Assembly: GCA_025055455.1 (NCBI GenBank)
Contig: JANWXD010000003.1
Location: forward strand, 155,774-219,773
DNA: 64,000 nt
Direction of reading: 5' to 3'
DNA from: Bryobacteraceae bacterium
GTDB taxonomy: Bacteria > Acidobacteriota > Terriglobia > Bryobacterales > Bryobacteraceae
Under the pieces are notes generated by a model that was not told where the DNA came from, did no database searches, and saw only the letters and a list, made by a program, of their open reading frames with translations. Made by a program: the position numbers and the translations under genes. Below, in pieces: positions 42,584 to 51,669 of the stretch (position 1 is its first letter; each line of letters begins with the position of its first letter).

Positions 42584-42615
42584 GAACAAGGCCGAACCGT
42601 CCGGCTGCGGATCGG

Positions 42616-42621
42616 TACAAT
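42616..42621 (+). promoter_or_regulatory. Leaderless-type -10 element for the ZIP transporter
   Basis: TACAAT, 7 nt, TTG at 42629. It supports the unusual TTG start. Confidence 0.4.
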
Positions 42622-42628
42622 AGAGCTG

Positions 42629-43408
42629 TTGGCTTTCCCCCCTCTCGCGACCGAGCCTACCCTCGCTTTGGCTGCAGTGACGTTCGCCGGTATCGCCAGC
42701 GCCGTGGCAGCCTTGCGATTGGGAAGCCTGCCAGCGTTCACAGACACGCTCGTTCCCTTCAGTGCGGGCCTCCTGTTAGGGATCACGGGATTTGGAGTCT
42801 TGCCCGAGCTCGCCGCGCGCTTCGGTTTCCTCTGCGCGATGGCATGGCTGGCGGCCGGAGTTGTTTTGTTGTGGACAATAAACCGCTACGTGTATGCGGT
42901 TTGTCCGGACTGCGCGCATTCTCACACGCATGAGCAGTGCGCCGTCCGGCTGCACGGCTTTGCTCCGCCGCTCGTGGCGGCGGCCGTACTGCACAGCTTC
43001 CTCGACGGCTGGAGCTTGGCGGCTTCCGAGATACAATCCCAACCGCTCGGCATCACGGTTTTCCTCGGGGTTCTCCTGCACAAGCTGCCGGAGGGCTTGG
43101 CGTACGGCTCGATCTTGCTGTCAGCGCTGGGTTCGAGGCGGCACGCGTTCGCTTGGAGCGTGGTGACGCAGTTGCCGACGGTGATCGGTGGACTCACCGC
43201 CGCCCTTCCGGGGCCGAACGACGGCGCCGAGTGGATCGCCTATGCGCTTGCCCTCGCCGGCGGCAGCTTCCTGTTCTTAGGTTGGCACGCCGTCAAGAGC
43301 GACTGGAAGCGGCGCGGCGCGCGGATCGCCTTCAGCTCGGCGCTCTCGGGCGCGGCGGGAGCGGCCGCGCTGCACCACGGCTTGCGTCTGTGGCTGCGGT
43401 CGAGCTAG
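42629..43408 (+). CDS. ZIP-family divalent metal transporter
   Basis: A 259-residue membrane protein with about 7-8 helices. The binuclear metal-site motifs are HSFLDGWSLAAS (helix IV) and LHKLPEGLAYGSIL (helix V). Between helices III and IV a cytoplasmic His/Cys loop, CPDCAHSHTHEQC, is present. ZIP proteins move Zn2+ or Fe2+ into the cytoplasm. The TTG start is supported by a TACAAT hexamer 7 nt upstream. No Zur-like operator was recognised. It lies between the Oar pair and nrdJ but each has separate promoters. Confidence 0.87.
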   Translation: MAFPPLATEPTLALAAVTFAGIASAVAALRLGSLPAFTDTLVPFSAGLLLGITGFGVLPELAARFGFLCAMAWLAAGVVLLWTINRYVYAVCPDCAHSHTHEQCAVRLHGFAPPLVAAAVLHSFLDGWSLAASEIQSQPLGITVFLGVLLHKLPEGLAYGSILLSALGSRRHAFAWSVVTQLPTVIGGLTAALPGPNDGAEWIAYALALAGGSFLFLGWHAVKSDWKRRGARIAFSSALSGAAGAAALHHGLRLWLRSS

Positions 43409-43467
43409 TCGGGTGTGTCTGTCTCCAAGCACGGAGTGGAGGTCAAGGCGGCCGTAACGCATTGGCG

Positions 43468-43507
43468 CAACATATAGAAAAAATTCTTGACAGACCACTA
43501 CATATTG
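43468..43507 (+). promoter_or_regulatory. Tandem NrdR-box-like repeats at the nrdJ promoter
   Basis: CAACATATAG (43468-43477) and CTACATATTG (43498-43507) share CWACATATWG and are offset by exactly 30 bp. From memory the NrdR-box core is CWATATATWG-like; each copy differs from it at one position. They flank the -35 hexamer. Confidence 0.5.
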
Positions 43508-43516
43508 GGGTACAAG
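43487..43516 (+). promoter_or_regulatory. nrdJ promoter
   Basis: -35 TTGACA at 43487-43492, 18-bp spacer, -10-like TACAAG at 43511-43516. AAAAAATTC just upstream is AT-rich. The ATG at 43563 is preceded by AAGGGG. Confidence 0.55.
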
Positions 43517-43562
43517 GGTCAAGGCGCCTTCGGCGCGATCAGCAAAGCACAAGGGGACTCCC

Positions 43563-46364
43563 ATGGGACAGTTGACGGTCGATCTCGACGCCAAAGCCGG
43601 TGAGCGGAAACGCAGCCTCCGGAAAGAGCAACGTACCGGTGTGAGCTTTCCCCGGTACTTCACGGCCCGCCTGGAGCCGGGTAAGACGCCGTATGACGAG
43701 ATGGTGTGGGATCTGCGCACGGCTTCCATAACGAACGACAAGGGCGCGGTCATTTTCGAGCAGCGCGACGTAGAGGTGCCGGCCGACTGGTCGCAGACGG
43801 CAACGAACATCGTCGCCAGCAAGTATTTCCACGGAAAACTCGGCACCCCGCAAAGAGAGCGCAGCGTGGCGCAGCTGGTTCGCCGCGTCGTGGACACCAT
43901 CACCGACTGGGGCAAAGAGGGCCGCTATTTCTGTGAGGAGCAGGATGCGGAAAACTTCCGCAACGAACTGGCGCACCTGCTGTTGCGGCAGAAAGCCTCG
44001 TTCAACTCTCCGGTCTGGTTCAACGTCGGCGTCAAAGAGGCCCGGGGGTACGGTTGGTACTACGACGAGGCCAGCGACAGCATCCGCAAGCTCACGGCGG
44101 ATGTCCAGCGGCCGCAGTGCTCGGCTTGTTTCATCAACTCCGTGCAGGATTCGCTCGAGTCCATCCTGGATCTGGCCAAGACCGAAGGCATGCTGTTCAA
44201 GTGGGGTTCCGGCACGGGAACGAACTTTTCGACCTTGCGGGAAGAAAACGCGCCTCTGTCGGGTGGCGGTCGCGCCTCCGGACCGCTGAGCTTCATGAAA
44301 GGATTCGACGCCTTCGCGGGGGTGATCAAGTCCGGAGGCAAGACCCGACGGGCCGCGAAAATGGTGATTCTCAATGTGGATCACCCCGACATCGAGAAGT
44401 TCATCTGGTGCAAGGCCAATGAGGAGAAGAAGGCGCATGCTTTGGTCGAGGCGGGGTTCGACGCCTCGATGGATGGGGAGGCCTACAGCTCGGTCTTTTT
44501 CCAAAACGCCAACAACTCGGTTCGGGTCACCGACGAGTTCATGTACGCGGCGGTGGAGGATCGCGACTGGTGGACCCGCTCGGTGGTGAGCGGCCAGCCG
44601 GTGAAGCGCTACCGCGCCCGGGACCTGCTGCGGCAGATCGCCGAGGCCACTTGGCAGTGCGGGGATCCGGGCATGCAGTTTGACACCACCGTCAACCGCT
44701 GGCACACCTGCAAGAACTCCGGGCGCATCAATGCCTCCAACCCCTGCTCGGAGTACATGTTTCTCGATGACTCCGCCTGCAACTTGGCTTCGCTGAATCT
44801 GCTGAAATTCCTCGGGCCGGACGGGCACTTCGACGTGGAGGCCTTCCGTCACGCCGTGGACACGATGATCCTGGCCCAGGAAATTATCGTTGACAACGCC
44901 AGCTATCCCACCGAGAAGATCGCGCGGAACTCTCATGACTTCAGGCCGCTGGGACTCGGCTTTGCCAACCTCGGCGCGCTGCTGATGGCGCTCGGGATTC
45001 CGTACGACAGCGACGCGGGGCGGGACTGGGCGGGGGCCATCGCCGCGGTGATGTCGGGCCAGGCATACCTCACCAGCGCCCGGCTGGCGGCCGCCATCGG
45101 TCCGTTTCCCGCCTATGCGCCGAACGAAGAGCCCTTTCTCGAGGTGATCCGGATGCACGCTGAGGCAGTGAGCCGCATCAACCCGGCCCATGTCCCCGCC
45201 CCGCTCTATGCGGCGGCCAGGGCATGCTGGAAGGAAGCCTATGAATTGGGACGCGCCGTCGGTTTCCGCAACGCGCAAACCACCGTGATCGCTCCCACAG
45301 GCACCATCGGGTTCATGATGGACTGCGACACCACGGGCATCGAGCCGGATCTAGCCCTCATCAAGTACAAGAAACTCGTGGGCGGCGGCGTGATCAAAAT
45401 CGTGAACAACACCGTCCCGCAAGCCCTCATCCGGCTCGGCTACAAGCCGGAGCAAGTCGAGGAGATCGTGAGTCATATTGACGCCACGGGGACCATCGAA
45501 GGAGCTCCGCACCTCAAACCCGAACACCTCCCCGTGTTCGATTGCAGCCTGAAACCACCCAACGGCACGCGCTTCATCCATCACCGCGGGCATTTGAAGA
45601 TGATGGCCGCGGTGCAGCCGTTCATCTCCGGGGCCATCTCCAAGACGATCAACATGCCGGAAGAGTCCACGGTCGAGGACATCATGGACGCCTACATCGA
45701 GAGCTGGCGTCTGGGTCTCAAGGCTGTGGCCATTTACCGGGACGGCTCCAAGCGGGTCCAGCCCCTCAGCTCCGGGGCCGTGAAGCCGAAGCCGGCCTCG
45801 GGCGCCGTGGCCGAGGAACCGGTGTACCGGCCCGTGCGACGCAAGCTGCCCGACGAGCGCCCGTCCATCACGCACAAATTCTCCATCGGCGGGCACGAAG
45901 GCTACATCACGGTCGGCCTGTATGACAATGGCCAGCCCGGGGAAATCTTCATCACCATGGCCAAGGAAGGCTCGACCATCTCGGGCCTGATGGACGGCTT
46001 TGCCACGGCCATCAGCTATGCGCTGCAATACGGGGTGCCCCTGAAATTCCTCGTGGACAAGTTCAGCCACGTGCGTTTCGAGCCCAGCGGGTGGACCGGC
46101 AACCCCCAGATCCCCTATGCCAAGTCCATCCTGGATTACATCTTCCGCTGGCTGGGCGCCAAGTTCCTGGGGCCGGAGTACGCTGCCGGGGAGGCGGGCG
46201 AGACGTCGAAGTTGCGTCCCACCGAGCCAGAGCCCCAGCGGGAGCTGCCCTTCGGGCCGGTCCTCGGCGACGCGCCTGTGTGCGCCGAATGCGGCGGGCT
46301 GATGACCCGCTCCGGGTCTTGCTACCGGTGCGACAATTGCGGGAGCAGCTCGGGCTGCGGATAG
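43563..46364 (+). CDS. nrdJ: Adenosylcobalamin-dependent (class II) ribonucleotide reductase
   Basis: A 933-residue class II RNR that makes deoxyribonucleotides using vitamin B12, independent of oxygen. Key blocks: CSACFINSVQDSLESILD, FKWGSGTGTNFSTLR, NPCSEYMFLDDSACNLASLN with the active-site N-x-C-x-E, and PTGTIGFMMDCDTTG. The C-terminus has a TSCPD-like region and a zinc ribbon CAECGG...CYRCDNCG, which carries the redox Cys pair. No nrdAB genes are seen here. Likely regulated by NrdR (boxes upstream). Start at ATG 43563 with AAGGGG 7 nt upstream. Confidence 0.95.
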   Translation: MGQLTVDLDAKAGERKRSLRKEQRTGVSFPRYFTARLEPGKTPYDEMVWDLRTASITNDKGAVIFEQRDVEVPADWSQTATNIVASKYFHGKLGTPQRERSVAQLVRRVVDTITDWGKEGRYFCEEQDAENFRNELAHLLLRQKASFNSPVWFNVGVKEARGYGWYYDEASDSIRKLTADVQRPQCSACFINSVQDSLESILDLAKTEGMLFKWGSGTGTNFSTLREENAPLSGGGRASGPLSFMKGFDAFAGVIKSGGKTRRAAKMVILNVDHPDIEKFIWCKANEEKKAHALVEAGFDASMDGEAYSSVFFQNANNSVRVTDEFMYAAVEDRDWWTRSVVSGQPVKRYRARDLLRQIAEATWQCGDPGMQFDTTVNRWHTCKNSGRINASNPCSEYMFLDDSACNLASLNLLKFLGPDGHFDVEAFRHAVDTMILAQEIIVDNASYPTEKIARNSHDFRPLGLGFANLGALLMALGIPYDSDAGRDWAGAIAAVMSGQAYLTSARLAAAIGPFPAYAPNEEPFLEVIRMHAEAVSRINPAHVPAPLYAAARACWKEAYELGRAVGFRNAQTTVIAPTGTIGFMMDCDTTGIEPDLALIKYKKLVGGGVIKIVNNTVPQALIRLGYKPEQVEEIVSHIDATGTIEGAPHLKPEHLPVFDCSLKPPNGTRFIHHRGHLKMMAAVQPFISGAISKTINMPEESTVEDIMDAYIESWRLGLKAVAIYRDGSKRVQPLSSGAVKPKPASGAVAEEPVYRPVRRKLPDERPSITHKFSIGGHEGYITVGLYDNGQPGEIFITMAKEGSTISGLMDGFATAISYALQYGVPLKFLVDKFSHVRFEPSGWTGNPQIPYAKSILDYIFRWLGAKFLGPEYAAGEAGETSKLRPTEPEPQRELPFGPVLGDAPVCAECGGLMTRSGSCYRCDNCGSSSGCG

Positions 46365-46399
46365 CGGCTCCCTCGAGAGCGGACCGGCGTGCCACATGC

Positions 46400-46405
46400 T
46401 AGAAT
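46400..46405 (+). promoter_or_regulatory. Leaderless-type -10 element for the coiled-coil gene
   Basis: TAGAAT, 8 nt, ATG 46414. Confidence 0.4.
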
Positions 46406-46413
46406 GAGGCTCG

Positions 46414-46701
46414 ATGTCCGAGCCGGCAACCAAACAGGATCTGTTGAATCTGGAACAGCGCATCGAGGCGCGCTTTGCCGACTTCGAGCAGCGCTTGGAC
46501 TCCCGCTTCGCCGAAATCCGCGAACTGGTCACGGACACCGAGACGAAGCTACTGAAGGCGTTTTACAGCTTCGTCGAGTCTAATCAGAAGCGGCCGGAAG
46601 GCATCGAGCGGGATCAGGCCAATCTTCACGAAAGGCTTTCCATTCTCGAGAGGCGTGTCACGGAAGTCGAGCGCCGGCTGAACATGCCGCCGGCGGCTTG
46701 A
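46414..46701 (+). CDS. Small coiled-coil protein
   Basis: A 95-residue protein almost wholly heptad-patterned: LLNLEQRIEARFADFEQRLDSRFAEIRELV and LHERLSILERRVTEVERRL are amphipathic helices with Leu/Ile/Val at a and d positions. No signal peptide, membrane segment or catalytic motif. Similar short proteins are often found beside unrelated genes in bacteria and are assigned no function. An independent leaderless-type -10 suggests it is expressed separately from nrdJ. It is convergent with the FAD oxidoreductase (4 nt between stops). Confidence 0.6.
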   Translation: MSEPATKQDLLNLEQRIEARFADFEQRLDSRFAEIRELVTDTETKLLKAFYSFVESNQKRPEGIERDQANLHERLSILERRVTEVERRLNMPPAA

Positions 46702-46705
46702 GGCG

Positions 46706-48274
46706 CTATTTCTCCTCGATGTACTCTTGCTCGGTGTTGACGGCCCAGATGTTGTCTTTGGACCGGACGCCGGCGGCGATGTTGTCCACCGCCACCATGG
46801 CCGCCAGCATGGAGTGATCCTGGTTGTTGTAGCGGTGCATCCCATTGCGTCCGATCAGGAACAAGTTCTCGAAGCGATCCAGATAGCGGCGGAGTTCCTC
46901 GAATCGCGAATAGGTTCCGAAGTAAGCCGGGTAGGTTTTCTCCATCCGGACCACGGTCCCATCCAGCACGTCCCCTGCTTCGATCAAACCGATCTTGGAC
47001 AGCTCTTGAGCGCCGAGCTGGAGCAACTCTTCATCGCTCATGCTCCACAGTTTATCGCCCTGGTTGCAAAAATATTCCAAGCCGAGCCAAACCTTGGAGG
47101 GATCCGGCACGAGGTAGGGACTCCAGTTGTTAAAGATCTGGAGCCGGCCCACGAACACGTCGGGCTCCTGGATGTAGATCCAGTTGTCGCGGAGCCGCCG
47201 GACGCCGTCCGGAGTTTCCTCTTTCACCTTGAGGTCCTTCACGAGAAGCCCCACGGCAATGAAATCCCGGTACACAAGTCCCTCGCTGAGTTCGACAATC
47301 TCCGGGGGGTGGGGGGCTTGCAAGGCCCGCATCAGGTCTCGGATCGGCATCGTTGAGAAGAAGTAATCTCCCGGGATCACGATGGTGCCGTCCGAGTTCG
47401 CCGCTTCCACGGCGACGACGCGTTCTCCGTTGGTGTGCAGCCGGACGGCCTCATGTCCGGTCAGGATTTCGCCTCCCATTTCGACGACGCGTCTGGCGAC
47501 CTCTTCCCACATCTGTCCCGGGCCGAATTTTGGATAGAGGAATTGCTCGATCAGCGAGGTTTCCAGATCCTTCTGGGCCAAGTCGGATCGTTTTCTCAAA
47601 GCCTGTTTCATGAAATGCACGATGGTCTTGCGGATGGAGAGGCCTTTGATGCGCTGCTCGCCCCATTCGGCGCTGATCATACGGCATGGCACGCCCCAAA
47701 CCTTCTCGGTGTAGGACTTGAAAAACGTGAGATACAACTCCCGCCCGAACCGGTTAATGAAGAATTCTTCGAGGGTCCGAGGGTTACGGATCGGAAACAG
47801 CACGCTGCGCAAGTAACTGGCGCCGATGCGCAGGCTGCGCACCAAGCCCAACTTGCTCAATGTATCCGGGGTCAGGCGGATCGGATACTCGAAAAAACGT
47901 CGCAGAAAGTAGATGCGGGACCTGCGGCGACGCACCAGCATGACGCGATCCTCGCGTTCCGGGTCCGGGCCCGCGGCGGAGCCCTCGACGGTCCGCTGCC
48001 GCCGGCGGTAGGTGATCGTGTGAGTCCCAGGACTCAGGGCTTGGAGGGGCAGGATCTCGAGCCACCACTGCATGACCCGGTCCGATTTGGAAAAGAACCG
48101 GTGGCCGCCGATGTCCATGCGGTAGCCCTTGTAGTTGACGGTCCGGGCGATGCCCCCCATTACGTCGCTCTTCTCTAAAACCACAGGCTTGATGTCCGTG
48201 CGCTTGAGCAGCTCGTAGGCTGCCGTCAGCCCTGCCGGCCCGGCCCCGATAATGACCGCCCTCCTCAACGCCAC
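46706..48274 (-). CDS. FAD-dependent oxidoreductase (protoporphyrinogen-oxidase/UDP-galactopyranose-mutase-like)
   Basis: A 522-residue flavoprotein. The N-terminus [25 protein letters not shown] is a Rossmann FAD-binding motif, followed by [26 protein letters not shown], typical of the HemY/GLF-like amine-oxidase superfamily. The C-terminus has [22 protein letters not shown], the FAD-closing segment, much like galactopyranose-mutase-type proteins. This group is often found with polysaccharide genes, but none is adjacent. The start is set at GTG 48274 because a TATGAT hexamer lies exactly 6 nt upstream; the frame extends 11 codons further. Confidence 0.85.
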   Translation of the reverse strand: MALRRAVIIGAGPAGLTAAYELLKRTDIKPVVLEKSDVMGGIARTVNYKGYRMDIGGHRFFSKSDRVMQWWLEILPLQALSPGTHTITYRRRQRTVEGSAAGPDPEREDRVMLVRRRRSRIYFLRRFFEYPIRLTPDTLSKLGLVRSLRIGASYLRSVLFPIRNPRTLEEFFINRFGRELYLTFFKSYTEKVWGVPCRMISAEWGEQRIKGLSIRKTIVHFMKQALRKRSDLAQKDLETSLIEQFLYPKFGPGQMWEEVARRVVEMGGEILTGHEAVRLHTNGERVVAVEAANSDGTIVIPGDYFFSTMPIRDLMRALQAPHPPEIVELSEGLVYRDFIAVGLLVKDLKVKEETPDGVRRLRDNWIYIQEPDVFVGRLQIFNNWSPYLVPDPSKVWLGLEYFCNQGDKLWSMSDEELLQLGAQELSKIGLIEAGDVLDGTVVRMEKTYPAYFGTYSRFEELRRYLDRFENLFLIGRNGMHRYNNQDHSMLAAMVAVDNIAAGVRSKDNIWAVNTEQEYIEEK

Positions 48275-48280
48275 CCTCCG

Positions 48281-48286
48281 ATCATA
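48281..48286 (-). promoter_or_regulatory. Leaderless-type -10 element for the FAD oxidoreductase
   Basis: Minus strand TATGAT, CGGAGG (6 nt), GTG at 48274. Confidence 0.5.
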
Positions 48287-48345
48287 GACTATCGGCGGAC
48301 CGAGCATCTCCGGCGTGCTACTCTCGGGAAGGGAGGGGCAGGGCG

Positions 48346-49266
48346 ATGCAGATCCGCGTGCGCAAAGGCTGGGAGATCCCCGAGCGGGAAGCGACCCCCG
48401 AGCCGGTTTATTGGAATCGCCGGCAGTGGTTGCGAGCCGCAGGGTTGGTCGGCGTGGTTTCGGGAAGCCTGGCGGCCAGTCCGTACCCGGCCCGGCGAAA
48501 CCCAGAGTTCACCCTCGACCGGCCGGTGACCGAAGAATGGGCCGCCACCAGCTACAACAATTTCTACGAGTTCGATCCCGAAGACAAGACCGCCGTCAAA
48601 AAGAAGGTCGCTGCGTTTCAAATCCACCCCTGGCGGATCGAGATTCGAGGACTGGTCAACCGGCCGCAGGTGTTGGATCTTGACGACTTGCTGCGCCGAA
48701 TGCCGCTCGAGGAGCGGCTCTATCGTTTCCGCTGCGTGGAAGCTTGGTCCATGGCGGTTCCCTGGACGGGCTTTCCTTTAGCGGCGCTTATCCGGGAGGT
48801 GGATCCCAAACCGGAAGCCAAGTATGTTCGCTTCGTGACGGCCAATCGCCCGAGGGAGATGCCCGGGATGTCCCAAGCGCCGTGGTATCCGTGGCCCTAC
48901 TTCGAGGCTCTTCGCATGGATGAAGCGCTCAACCCACTCACCATCCTGGCCACGGGTCTTTACGGCAAGCCTCTTCCGAAGCAAAACGGTGCGCCAGTGC
49001 GCTTGGTTGTGCCTTGGAAATACGGCTTCAAGAGCATCAAGTCCATCGTGCGGATCGAGTTCGTTTCCAAACAGCCGGCCACGTTCTGGAGCCGTGTGGC
49101 CCCACATGAGTATGGTTTTTACTCTAACGTTAACCCCAACCGTCCTCACCCCCGATGGTCTCAAGCCTTCGAGAGGCTGATTCCCACCATGGAGCGCCGG
49201 CCCACACTGCTCTACAACGGGTACGAGAAGTGGGTGGCACACCTGTACAAGGGGGACGAGTTTTGA
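48346..49266 (+). CDS. msrP: Periplasmic methionine-sulfoxide reductase catalytic subunit MsrP
   Basis: A 306-residue molybdopterin enzyme of the YedY/MsrP type. A Tat-type RRQWLRAAG sits at residues 25-33. The Mo-ligating Cys is C130 in [17 protein letters not shown]. Further blocks are RPREMPGM and [16 protein letters not shown]. It repairs oxidised methionines in the periplasm, receiving electrons from MsrQ. No msrQ (membrane haem subunit) is adjacent; downstream is mreB. SD-rich leader GGGAAGGGAGGGG before the ATG. Divergent from the FAD oxidoreductase. Confidence 0.92.
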   Translation: MQIRVRKGWEIPEREATPEPVYWNRRQWLRAAGLVGVVSGSLAASPYPARRNPEFTLDRPVTEEWAATSYNNFYEFDPEDKTAVKKKVAAFQIHPWRIEIRGLVNRPQVLDLDDLLRRMPLEERLYRFRCVEAWSMAVPWTGFPLAALIREVDPKPEAKYVRFVTANRPREMPGMSQAPWYPWPYFEALRMDEALNPLTILATGLYGKPLPKQNGAPVRLVVPWKYGFKSIKSIVRIEFVSKQPATFWSRVAPHEYGFYSNVNPNRPHPRWSQAFERLIPTMERRPTLLYNGYEKWVAHLYKGDEF

Positions 49267-49448
49267 TCGTTTCCCGGGCGTGGTCGCCTCGGCGGGCTGC
49301 GTGTGACTCGGAAGGCGAGACGCATTGAAGCCCAGAGGCAGCTGTGCTAGCCTTGAGTTGGACTGCGTCCCTGCTATTCCCAGCACGACAGTGAGGTGGT
49401 GGTTGATGCGGCTCGTGAGGGGGCGGGGAAGTCCGTGTCCACATCGCT

Positions 49449-49454
49449 TTTAAT
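49449..49454 (+). promoter_or_regulatory. Leaderless-type -10 element for the mre operon
   Basis: TTTAAT, 6 nt (GCCTTG), ATG 49461. The 194-nt gap upstream shows no other clear signal. Confidence 0.4.
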
Positions 49455-49460
49455 GCCTTG

Positions 49461-50492
49461 ATGGGAATGAACTTCCGGTCCTTATTCAGTCTCTTTTCTT
49501 CGGACTTGGCGATCGATCTGGGGACGGCCAACACCTTGGTGTACGCCAAAGACCGGGGCATCGTCGTCAATGAGCCGTCCATCGTGGCGATCAACAAGAC
49601 CACCGGGGAAGTGGAAGCCGTCGGCAAGGAAGCCAAGGAGATGCTAGGCCGCACTCCCGGCAACATCGTGGCCATCCGGCCCATGAAAGACGGCGTCATC
49701 GCCGACTTCAAGGTGACGGAGAAAATGCTCACCTATTTTATCCAGAAGGCCCACGGCCGACGGATGCTGGTCCATCCCCGGATTGTGATCGGGGTGCCGA
49801 GCGAAATCACCCAAGTCGAGAAGCGCGCCGTAGTGGATTCGGCCTACCGGGCGAAAGCCAGTGAAGTGTACTTGGTGGAGCAGGCCATGATGGCGGCGAT
49901 CGGCGCCGGACTTCCGATCACGGAGCCTTCGGGAAACATGGTCGTCGACATCGGTGGCGGCACGACGGACGTGGCGGTGATCTCGCTGTCGGGCATCGTC
50001 TACTCCCGTTCGGTGCGCGTGGCGGGCAACGAGATGGACGAAGCCATCATGCAGTATCTGAAGCGGAAGTACAACCTCCTCATCGGGGAGCGCACCGCTG
50101 AAGCCATCAAGATTCAAATCGGTTCCGCCTACCCCTTGGACAAACCCATGACGATGGAAATCAAAGGGCGGAATCTGATCCAAGGTGTGCCCAAGACCAT
50201 CACCGTGGACGACAGTGAGATTCGCGAAGCCCTCTCCGAATGCGTCAGCACGATCCTGAATGCGATTCGGGTAGCGCTCGAACGCACGCCCCCGGAGCTG
50301 AGCGCGGACATCAGCGACCGGGGGATCGTGCTGACCGGAGGCGGCGCCCTGCTCAAGAACCTGGACAAACGGATCCGGGAAGAGACGGGGTTGCCCGTTT
50401 CGATTGCGGAAGACCCCCTCGCCTCTGTGGTGCTGGGCACGGGAAAGCTGCTGAGCGACTTCCGACTGCTGCGGAAGATTTCGATCGAGTGA
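49461..50492 (+). CDS. mreB: Rod shape-determining protein MreB
   Basis: A 343-residue actin homologue. [23 protein letters not shown] (phosphate 1), [16 protein letters not shown] (phosphate 2), [27 protein letters not shown] and [21 protein letters not shown] (adenosine) are all present. It polymerises under the inner membrane and directs lateral wall synthesis. Start taken at ATG 49461 (6 nt after TTTAAT); ATG 49467 (MNFRSLF) or TTG 49458 are alternatives. First gene of mreBCD-mrdA-rodA. Confidence 0.95.
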   Translation: MGMNFRSLFSLFSSDLAIDLGTANTLVYAKDRGIVVNEPSIVAINKTTGEVEAVGKEAKEMLGRTPGNIVAIRPMKDGVIADFKVTEKMLTYFIQKAHGRRMLVHPRIVIGVPSEITQVEKRAVVDSAYRAKASEVYLVEQAMMAAIGAGLPITEPSGNMVVDIGGGTTDVAVISLSGIVYSRSVRVAGNEMDEAIMQYLKRKYNLLIGERTAEAIKIQIGSAYPLDKPMTMEIKGRNLIQGVPKTITVDDSEIREALSECVSTILNAIRVALERTPPELSADISDRGIVLTGGGALLKNLDKRIREETGLPVSIAEDPLASVVLGTGKLLSDFRLLRKISIE

Positions 50493-50496
50493 TCCG

Positions 50497-51669
50497 ATGG
50501 AGCGGGTCTTGGCGCGGTACCGTCACCTGGCGGTGATGTTGGCCGTGCTCACCGCCCAGTTGGTGCTGCTGGCCTACCAAGTCAAGACCGGCGAGGACGT
50601 GCGGCTGATTCGCGTCTGGGCGGTTTCCGTCGTCACGCCGCTGGCTCGGCTCCTCGACACCGCCCGGGATGGCGGGAAGCATGTCGTACAACGCTACGTG
50701 CATCTCGTCGGAGTCCAGCAAGAGAACGACCGGCTCCGGGTCGAAGTGGACCGCTTGCGCATGGAGAACCGATATCTCAAGCAAGAGTTGGCTACGGCGG
50801 AGAGGGCGCGCGTGCTGGCCGAGTTCCGCACCCGCCACCCCTCCCGTACGCTGGCCGCGCGGGTCATCGCCGCCAGTTCCGCGCCGGGCACCAAGGCGGT
50901 GATCGTGGATCGCGGCAGCGGCGACGGAGTGCGCAAGGGAATGGCGGTGATCACCCCGGCGGGCGTCGTGGGTAAAGTCATCGCCGTATACCCGACTGCG
51001 GCGCAAGTGCTGTTGATCACCGACCCGAGCTTCGCCGCAGGCGTCATCACCGAGACCCATCGGATCCAGGGCACGCTGAAGGGCACGGGACAACGGCTCT
51101 GTCGGGTGGACTATTTGCAGAACGAGGAAAAGATCGAACCAGGCGAATGGTTTTACACCTCCGGGGAGGACCTTGTGTTTCCCCGCGGACTGCCGGTGGG
51201 GCGGGTCAGATCCGTCAGCCCCGGGCGAACCTTCAAAGAGGTGATGGTCGAGCCGAGCGGGATGACGCAGGGCCTCGGGGAGGTGCTGATCGTGCTCGAA
51301 GGGGTTCATCAGCCGGTGCCGGGCGAGGCGGAGGTTTACGCCTCGGAGGTCCAGCTGCTGCCCGCCCCGATGGTGGGGCGTCATGAAGATTCTCTCCCCA
51401 CAGAGGCCTTCCTCACCGACGCGGACCGGATCCGGGAGCATTATCGAAGGTTAGGGGAGGCCCAAGGACACGTGTTCGGCGAAGGCGCTCCCGGATCCAA
51501 GCCGCCAGACTTCAACTGGAGACCGGATCCTTCGAGCGGGACCCGTTTCGGTTCGACCGGTTCCATCGAGCCCCGGCTCGGCATACCCAACCCGAAGCCG
51601 GTGGCTGCCACGCCCGCCAATCCCCATCGATCGCCCGCTACCACATCCACTCATGGATCAACTCGGTGA
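50497..51669 (+). CDS. mreC: Rod shape-determining protein MreC
   Basis: A 390-residue bitopic protein: short cytoplasmic start, one helix (HLAVMLAVLTAQLVLLAYQV), a coiled coil (about 65-110, LVGVQQENDRLRVEVDRLRMENRYL) and a periplasmic beta-domain (ITPAGVVGKVIAVYPTAAQVLLITDPSF). The C-terminal 100 residues form a proline- and glycine-rich extension (PSSGTRFGSTGSIEPRLGIP). It bridges MreB to periplasmic wall enzymes. It starts 4 nt after mreB and overlaps mreD by 17 nt. Confidence 0.92.
   Translation: MERVLARYRHLAVMLAVLTAQLVLLAYQVKTGEDVRLIRVWAVSVVTPLARLLDTARDGGKHVVQRYVHLVGVQQENDRLRVEVDRLRMENRYLKQELATAERARVLAEFRTRHPSRTLAARVIAASSAPGTKAVIVDRGSGDGVRKGMAVITPAGVVGKVIAVYPTAAQVLLITDPSFAAGVITETHRIQGTLKGTGQRLCRVDYLQNEEKIEPGEWFYTSGEDLVFPRGLPVGRVRSVSPGRTFKEVMVEPSGMTQGLGEVLIVLEGVHQPVPGEAEVYASEVQLLPAPMVGRHEDSLPTEAFLTDADRIREHYRRLGEAQGHVFGEGAPGSKPPDFNWRPDPSSGTRFGSTGSIEPRLGIPNPKPVAATPANPHRSPATTSTHGSTR

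Noticed and set aside
43409..43562. Cobalamin riboswitch before the B12-dependent nrdJ
   Set aside because: The space after the promoter is under 50 nt and no B12-box sequence is present; NrdR-like repeats explain the region better.
43539..45278. 579-codon minus-strand frame antisense to nrdJ
   Set aside because: nrdJ is complete with active-site motifs on the plus strand; the antisense product shows no family pattern.
49267..49460. Possible RNase P RNA-like segment (GGGGAAGTCCG)
   Set aside because: Only a short chance match; the conserved core elements are missing.
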